A stretch of DNA of 64,000 nucleotides from Xylogone sp. PMI_703. Lineage: Eukaryota > Ascomycota > Leotiomycetes. Shown in pieces: positions 58,792 to 64,000 of the stretch. The stretch spans positions 5,022,001-5,086,000 of the forward strand of contig JAJTUQ010000002.1 of NCBI GenBank assembly GCA_021399445.1, written 5' to 3'. The notes beneath the pieces are model-generated. The model had not been told where the DNA came from. It saw only the letters and a program-made list of their open reading frames with translations, and did no database searches. The position numbers and the translations under genes are program-made. Every line of letters begins with the position of its first letter. Position 1 is the first letter of the stretch.

Positions 58792-60066
58792 CTATCCTGC
58801 CTGTCTATCTGTTGTATCTACCATCGTGAAGCCTCGATCAATAAGCTCATCAGCAGCAGTTCCACAACACCAGTCTTTCATTGCTCCACCCATCGGAGCG
58901 TATCTAAAGAAACCGATGACATCTCCATCTTCTCTCCAAATCGCGCTGCCGCACATTCCATCTGGCAGGCTTGACGCTGATTCTTGTCCCATATAGAACC
59001 AGGATGTGAATATCCAACTTTCTTCAGATTCATTCTCACCATCATCCAGAATACGTTGATAGGAAGTAAGTTTAAGAGAACCACCTATGCACCCCCCACC
59101 AGGTGAGCCCAGAAAAACCCAGTCTCCAATTCTACTATCCATGCTCTTGGCCAGTCTCCTCAGTTGAACAGGTTCCGCAGTGATTTCATTCTGGAATGCT
59201 ATATTAGAGAACGTTTCTCCGTTGTGCAACTTCACCAATGATATATCCGTATGTGGCACTTTCATTATGAGCTCGCCTATGTTTCGACCCAAGGTTGGTA
59301 ATGGGTGAGTGACTTGTGCTCCACATTCGGTAGGAAAGCCATGAGAAGCAACAGTCATATACTCGTTTCCAGCTCCATCTTTCACCAAAACCCCGGTTGT
59401 TGTTGATAAAAACGTACCAGAACTGCTAGGTAAGTAGGCGGATGTTATCCTTAGCCCAGGCTGTAGTGTAGTGAACTCACCGTTATCAGGGTTTCCTGGA
59501 GTACTTTCTATGATGCACCGAGCTTGTGGTACCGGAGGTCGTGCCATCTCATCTTCAAATAGATACAAGCACGCAATATTTGCTACTCCTGATGGTATTT
59601 TGGTATGATCTGTACTGCGATGTTCTAGAATAATAACAAAATGGTTCCCGCGGTACATTACTTCTGTGATAGATATCCTCAGCCTCTGAAAATGGTCTTT
59701 GATGATTCTAAAGTAAGGAGCCCAATCTTTTACATCACGAGCATTTTGCTCTTCAGCAATAAGGCCATTCCTACCGCTGACTCGTCTGACTTGAGACAGA
59801 GGTATGCAACCTTGGGCTATCTCTGGTGCAAAGATACATGGCAAACCAGCAACACTTTTGGGCCAGGGTTTTGGCAGTCTTTCCCTCAGAACAATGCACA
59901 CAAAGTGACCATCAGATGATAAACCGAGATTATTCGGAAAGACGCTACCTATCATTGCTAAAGAGTCGTTCTCTTGGACAGTTTCGGGAACTCGAAGATC
60001 AAATGGCAAAAGTATATGCCGTGGACGCAGTTGCGCTAACTGTAACGGAGTAGCTGGAGCTGCCAT
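58792..60066 (-). CDS. Trypsin-fold (S1-like) protein, cytosolic
   Basis: A single exon of 424 residues starting MAAPATPLQLAQLRPRH. Residues about 205-400 show a chymotrypsin-like layout: H242 in TVASHGFP, D274 in HTDISLVKL, and S374 in DGMCGSAIW, with GDWVFLGSPGGG between. The GxxGSAI surrounding of the serine resembles the GDSGSP motif of trypsin-like peptidases. The first 200 residues have no recognised domain. There is no signal peptide, which is unusual for a trypsin-like enzyme in fungi. Whether it is a peptidase or a pseudo-enzyme cannot be told, but all three residues are in the right order. It sits just upstream of the cutinase on the same strand; repeat array B lies right after its 3' end. 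The family name is unknown to me. Confidence 0.7.
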   Translation of the reverse strand: MAAPATPLQLAQLRPRHILLPFDLRVPETVQENDSLAMIGSVFPNNLGLSSDGHFVCIVLRERLPKPWPKSVAGLPCIFAPEIAQGCIPLSQVRRVSGRNGLIAEEQNARDVKDWAPYFRIIKDHFQRLRISITEVMYRGNHFVIILEHRSTDHTKIPSGVANIACLYLFEDEMARPPVPQARCIIESTPGNPDNGEFTTLQPGLRITSAYLPSSSGTFLSTTTGVLVKDGAGNEYMTVASHGFPTECGAQVTHPLPTLGRNIGELIMKVPHTDISLVKLHNGETFSNIAFQNEITAEPVQLRRLAKSMDSRIGDWVFLGSPGGGCIGGSLKLTSYQRILDDGENESEESWIFTSWFYMGQESASSLPDGMCGSAIWREDGDVIGFFRYAPMGGAMKDWCCGTAADELIDRGFTMVDTTDRQAG

Positions 60067-61060
60067 TTCGAATTGTATCCGGTTCTCCCATGGTCTTTCT
60101 TCTCTTTGCGGTAAGTACTAATAAAAAAGCGATATGTCGCAAGAACAGATCGACCTAAATGTGGATAGACGAGAGGGATGGGGGTAAGGCAGAGATAGAT
60201 ATAGACTGAGGCTCCAGTCTGAACTCGAATTCACTAAACCTCGCTATGGTTGATAGCAGTCTGGTCCTGAGATAATCCGTATTCAATAGTCGGTATTGAA
60301 TGAATACTTATGAATAAATAGAAATGAAATGCACTCTGTGGGCAAAGTGCGATATTCACTGCGTATCCCTCCAGCCATGTTGCCAAATGCATCTTCAATT
60401 CCAGTTGGTCAAATCATACGGATTCTCAGAAGTACTCGACTGATTCCAGGTCGGTTAAGTTACCACAGGTAGCTTATTCGATAGGCGAGCCCCCAGAAAC
60501 ACTTTCCAGAGCTTTGGTTGCTTCCACGGTCTTTTGGAGGTGAATGGAGCCCCTCAGCAAGCCGTTCTCCTGAAGTAATCATTGGACCTTTGGCCCATTT
60601 TAACTTAATATTCTCTATACCGAGTCCATTAGCTACCACTATTACTAATACAGATCCAATATACTATACAGTATCTGCATCTGTCGGCAGAGTGCTTGAT
60701 CTATGTGCAGACTTATCTCAGCGGCAGATGGGCCCATTATGTCCTATACGACACGCCGCAATAGAACTTGCTCAAGCCTGAGGGCATTGCTCAAAATGAT
60801 CTTTGGGTCAACACTAACGGCTAAATTGGCTGTTAAATTTCTGCTAAAGCTATAATTCAGCAATCAAGCTGATACATAAAGCTTGAGAAGGTCTGGACGT
60901 AACTATTTACATATTTCCTTTTTTAGCAGCCATATTAGCTTTTTCTTTTTTGAACACTTCCAAATTGGATATATCCAAAAAATTCCTTTGTTAGCCTTCA
61001 ATCAAGCCATGTCATTATTCATTATTCATCATTAATCATTTTGCATATTTCACTTTCACT
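60067..61060. other. Intergenic region, 1 kb
   Basis: AT-rich. A small hairpin ATTCAATA/TATTGAAT (60281-60288 and 60294-60301, 5-nt loop) lies upstream of the trypsin-fold gene. No gene supported. Confidence 0.4.
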
Positions 61061-61939
61061 TCATCCAACTACAAAGCTCGCGGCCTGTTCAGCATTGGCT
61101 CCATAAGTCAGATGAGGCACGAGAATCAAATCTCCGTTAACGCAGATGTTGTCACCTGAATGGCAAACAATAAGGATTTTGGAGGAATCTACGTTTGCAA
61201 CGGCAGTTGATTCATCTACTCAATTGTTAGATCAGGGGCTAGAAGATTGGAGGTCTTTTAAATTGAATACCTGGGTCGCCGAATATCACCACCTTGCTGA
61301 TGGCACTGGCCGTTGCTGCTGGTAGCTGGGAAATTGCGTTATGAACTATTTGTCCTCCTTGCGAGTACCCAGCCACGATTAGCTTCGTGTTGGGACAGCT
61401 CGAAAGAGCCGACTTGATTTGGGAGGCCCTGCAAACCGTCAGACAACAATTCACCTGCTACATGCATAGTTATTTCGAGAGGAGCAGGCTTACATGTTTG
61501 CACTTCCATTCGGATCTCCACCTTCCAAATATCCAGAAACGGTGGCAGCATAGTTGTTTACTCCCTGAATAGTAACCGAAGAAGCTCCTACGAGAGAAGT
61601 CAAGGCATCGAAGAATGGTGGGCCTACTAGCACGCCAACATTTCCGGGCTCAGTGGTCCCTCGGGCAAATATAACTGTGTATGGTTTGCAGGCCCCGCCT
61701 AGCTGGTTATATGTCGTCTGAATGCCGGTTACATCAGCAACTACTTGCTCGAAGTCTGTCAGAATGCCAGCGACGGCATCAATTGTTCCATCTACTTGTG
61801 GTAGATTGTCTAGGATTGCGGCAAGAAGAGAGTTTAGAGGTGTTTCTCTTTCGCCAAGGGCTCTCTTTGGAGCAGCAACTGGGGCCGAGGCAACTAGGCC
61901 AACGAGCTGGATCAAGGGCAAAGCTAAGGAGACCTTCAT
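61061..61939 (-). CDS. Secreted cutinase (carbohydrate esterase family 5)
   Basis: Exons 61939-61494, 61428-61271 and 61215-61061 give 252 residues. Cutinases hydrolyse ester bonds of plant cutin and other polyesters, and work outside the cell. A signal peptide (MKVSLALPLIQLVGLVASAP) is followed by about 60 residues of pro-region. The core has IFARGTTEPGNVG, nucleophile S171 in GYSQGG, D223 in CHSGDNIC and H236 in VPHLTYG. Cysteines C84, C160, C219 and C226 can form the two conserved disulfides. Joints restore NGSANMASQIKSALSSC and FGDPDESTAVANVDSSKI. Introns are 65 and 55 nt. The last exon (155 nt) is too short to stand out as an open frame but matches the cutinase end (YGANAEQAASFVVG). Suggests a plant-associated or litter-decaying lifestyle. 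Confidence 0.92.
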
Positions 61940-63768
61940 TGTGTCTTTGGATAAACTCTATGAATAGGAACAGAAGTTTTCTGATATACACGGTTCTAGA
62001 GAAGTTATCTTGCAAGGGGACCAGCCTCAAGGTGATTCTCCTGAATTTCGACAACAGAAAGACGGCCAAGAAGAGATTACACCTGGGTGCTTTACTTTCC
62101 TTTATAGCGTCGAGGCAACCCACCATTGGCACATTTATCCTCCCTGATATAGCATACTAAGAGAAAGCGTATGCCTTGAATCCCGAATTGAAGACTTGAC
62201 CTACTGCATCTATTATCACAGTGTGTGGTTGCAGGGATGGCTGGGTAGCAATAGAGCGAATGTGTACTCAATCCTCAAGAGCCTTTCTTTGTGCTGACAC
62301 AGGAGACGATTCTAGAAAAGGAACCATCGCCGAGAGTTAATTCATTGAGGTGCCATTTTAGTATTCCAAGCACATAGGCTCTCGAATATGGCGGCGGTTC
62401 CTTGACGGGTAATCATGATCGCATGACCTTAATAGTTGATTCCTTTGGCGCAGATATTTTACGATTAGCAGCATGGTTATTGTGCCGAGAGAACCGCAAT
62501 ATCACTTTGTTGCTGAAACTAACGGCAAGCTAAGAGACGTAAAAGCAGGTGTATGTGTGTAGCGACAGGTCACCACGGTGCTAAGGTTACGTTGCGGCGT
62601 AGGGCGATTGGGTTGGGTTGCATTGAGTATTTTGCCAGTATGGTAGGGCGTTCAGTAGAAGCTTTCATGGCGGTGCTAGACTTCGACAAAATCTCCGCCA
62701 GTTACAATAGCACAGCTTTACGAGAGAATGATGCTCAACGCCGCAGAACAGAGATTTCTAAATATGGTCATTGCTAGCGATTGAACTGTGAATTTAATAA
62801 CCCTTCTATTTCAAGTCGGAACAAATCTGCCCAATTGACCCCTCCATTGCGGTCACATACATGCAACGGACAAGGTGTTCACTGGGCTTAACTACGTCCG
62901 GCAAAGACTACCGAGGTCTTCTGAGGTCGTCCATTCGGCGTAGTCTAATTAAAGCGACCAATCAGTAGTTAAATCCGGATTCCACCTTACAGAATCATCA
63001 ACGATGCCGTGAGGATGAAAGTTGGTCGTATGTTCTGCATTTGGAATGTCTCCGTGTTGACGCTCTTGAAGTCCGGATGTCGTTGCCAATAAACGGCCTG
63101 GGCGCCTGGAGATGCGGAGTACCCCAGCAGCCCCGAATCCTCCCTCTCCACAAAACTTCCCGTAAAGACATGTGATGCCGAAGCAGCTTAATTATTGCGG
63201 GAACAACATGCGCTTGGATTTCCAATCTTCTAATGGTCTTCTCCATTTCTAATTCCCCGAGTACTTTCCTCTTGGAGATATACATCCGTGCTGAAGAAAA
63301 GCCGCCTGGCGTGGCCTGCATGGATCATTGCTTGGTTCAGTGACACAGTTAAGCAACGACTATCGGACGAATTTCTGGTATTTCTGCCGAGCACCAGCTT
63401 GAGCATATCGTATCACCGCGAATCGTTATGATCGTTGCAAGCTTACGCGTGGCTTGGTTGTACAAGAGATGGATGCTGGATCACGGACCCTAGGAGTAAA
63501 CGCAGCTTGTCCATCTTCGGCGTACTCTAGATGGTTAGGTGGTACATCTATAGTATAGTATAAATTTTATGCTCTAGGATTTTGGAACACGGAACCGAAG
63601 CTTCTCTTTCTAGAAAAGTTCAATAGCCCCGTCACCCCAGATTTCGAAGGTGTCACAAGCTTCATAGTCGTCATCTTGTATTAGTCAGTTGTGCAACCGC
63701 TCAAGAGAGGTTGTTTCTTATAATCGACTTCTGCACGATACACATCGGTTGGTGTTACTCAAAAATCT
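61940..63768. other. Intergenic region, 1.8 kb
   Basis: ORFs up to 159 codons (61681-62160 plus, mostly antisense to cutinase) are not convincing. Promoter of the cutinase and 3' end of the right-edge gene. No RNA gene recognised. Confidence 0.4.
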
Positions 63769-64000
63769 CTATTCAATCTCCTCTATCCGTGGTCTTGGGG
63801 CATCCTTTTGTCTCGGTTCAGGATTGATGGATAACCCAGCTAGCTTTTCAATGCCAGTCCGTGGTCGGCTATGGGATATGAGAGTGCTCATTTGAAGTGT
63901 CCTAAGACCCTCAATAACATCCTTGGCATGCTGCCGTACTAGACCATCATTATCAGTCTCGGAGATATAGGTCAGGATCCGAGTTATATCATCAAGACTC
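63769..64000 (-). CDS. C-terminus of HEAT-like protein, probably RTP1/TANGO6 (partial)
   Basis: An open frame enters from the right edge and ends at TAG 63771-63769, leaving 76 residues. It reads as a genuine protein end: two helices (SLDDITRILTYISETDND, LVRQHAKDVIEGLRTLQMST), then SHSRPRTGIEKLAGLSINPE and an acidic-basic end PRPRIEEIE. The DNDGLVRQHAKDVIEGL block resembles the C-terminal motif of the fungal RTP1 family (required for nuclear import of RNA polymerase II; TANGO6 in animals). That is from memory of the family and should be checked. It has no start within the window. The gene body lies to the right. Confidence 0.55.
   Translation of the reverse strand, partial: SLDDITRILTYISETDNDGLVRQHAKDVIEGLRTLQMSTLISHSRPRTGIEKLAGLSINPEPRQKDAPRPRIEEIE

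Overview
The window looks like nuclear DNA of a filamentous ascomycete (Pezizomycotina, plausibly Leotiomycetes, though the class is a guess). The reasons: genes carry short introns of about 50-160 nt with GT..CTAAC/CTGAC..AG signals; intergenic spacers are 0.3-6 kb without operons; and the gene set is typical of moulds (Zn2Cys6 regulator, DUF3425 bZIP, cutinase, membrane-anchored histidine-phosphatase relative). I rebuilt spliced models by hand for thirteen multi-exon genes. Exon lengths sum to whole codons in every case, and for the recognisable families the junctions restore family motifs.

Layout: 0-1.7 kb has two unrecognised ORFs, the second a coiled-coil, single-pass membrane protein. 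1.7-12.8 kb is a long gene-poor stretch with palindromic GTAC motifs, one transcript-like leader with a tiny proline-rich ORF near 8.0 kb, and an array of short repeats at 12.0-12.45 kb. 12.8-31.5 kb holds housekeeping genes on the + strand: SAM37 (mitochondrial outer-membrane sorting), a bZIP/DUF3425 factor, UTP4 (small-subunit processome), PNG1 (cytosolic peptide:N-glycanase) and mitochondrial isoleucyl-tRNA synthetase.

33.8-42.2 kb is a compact metabolic block: aldehyde dehydrogenase (+), metal-dependent amidohydrolase (-), alpha/beta hydrolase (+, divergent from the amidohydrolase) and a Zn2Cys6 regulator (-). It may be a small catabolic cluster. 43.5-52 kb holds a membrane-anchored degenerate histidine phosphatase, UPF3 (nonsense-mediated decay, with a GC-AG intron) head to head with a PP6/SIT4-type phosphatase carrying a large insertion, and an FMN-split-barrel-like membrane protein. 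52-56 kb has two coiled-coil proteins on the same strand.

57.5-64 kb holds a candidate 70-residue membrane protein that only appears after splicing, a second array of the 12-kb repeat, a cytosolic trypsin-fold protein, a secreted cutinase, and at the right edge the C-terminus of a HEAT-like protein, probably RTP1/TANGO6.

The most unusual signals are: (1) the short interspersed repeat shared by 12.0-12.45 and 58.17-58.66 kb, in both orientations; (2) the over-represented 11-bp palindrome AGTACWGTACT in intergenic DNA; (3) the hidden small membrane-protein gene at 57.6-57.9 kb; (4) the trypsin-fold protein with an intact His-Asp-Ser set and no signal peptide; (5) the GC-AG intron in UPF3.
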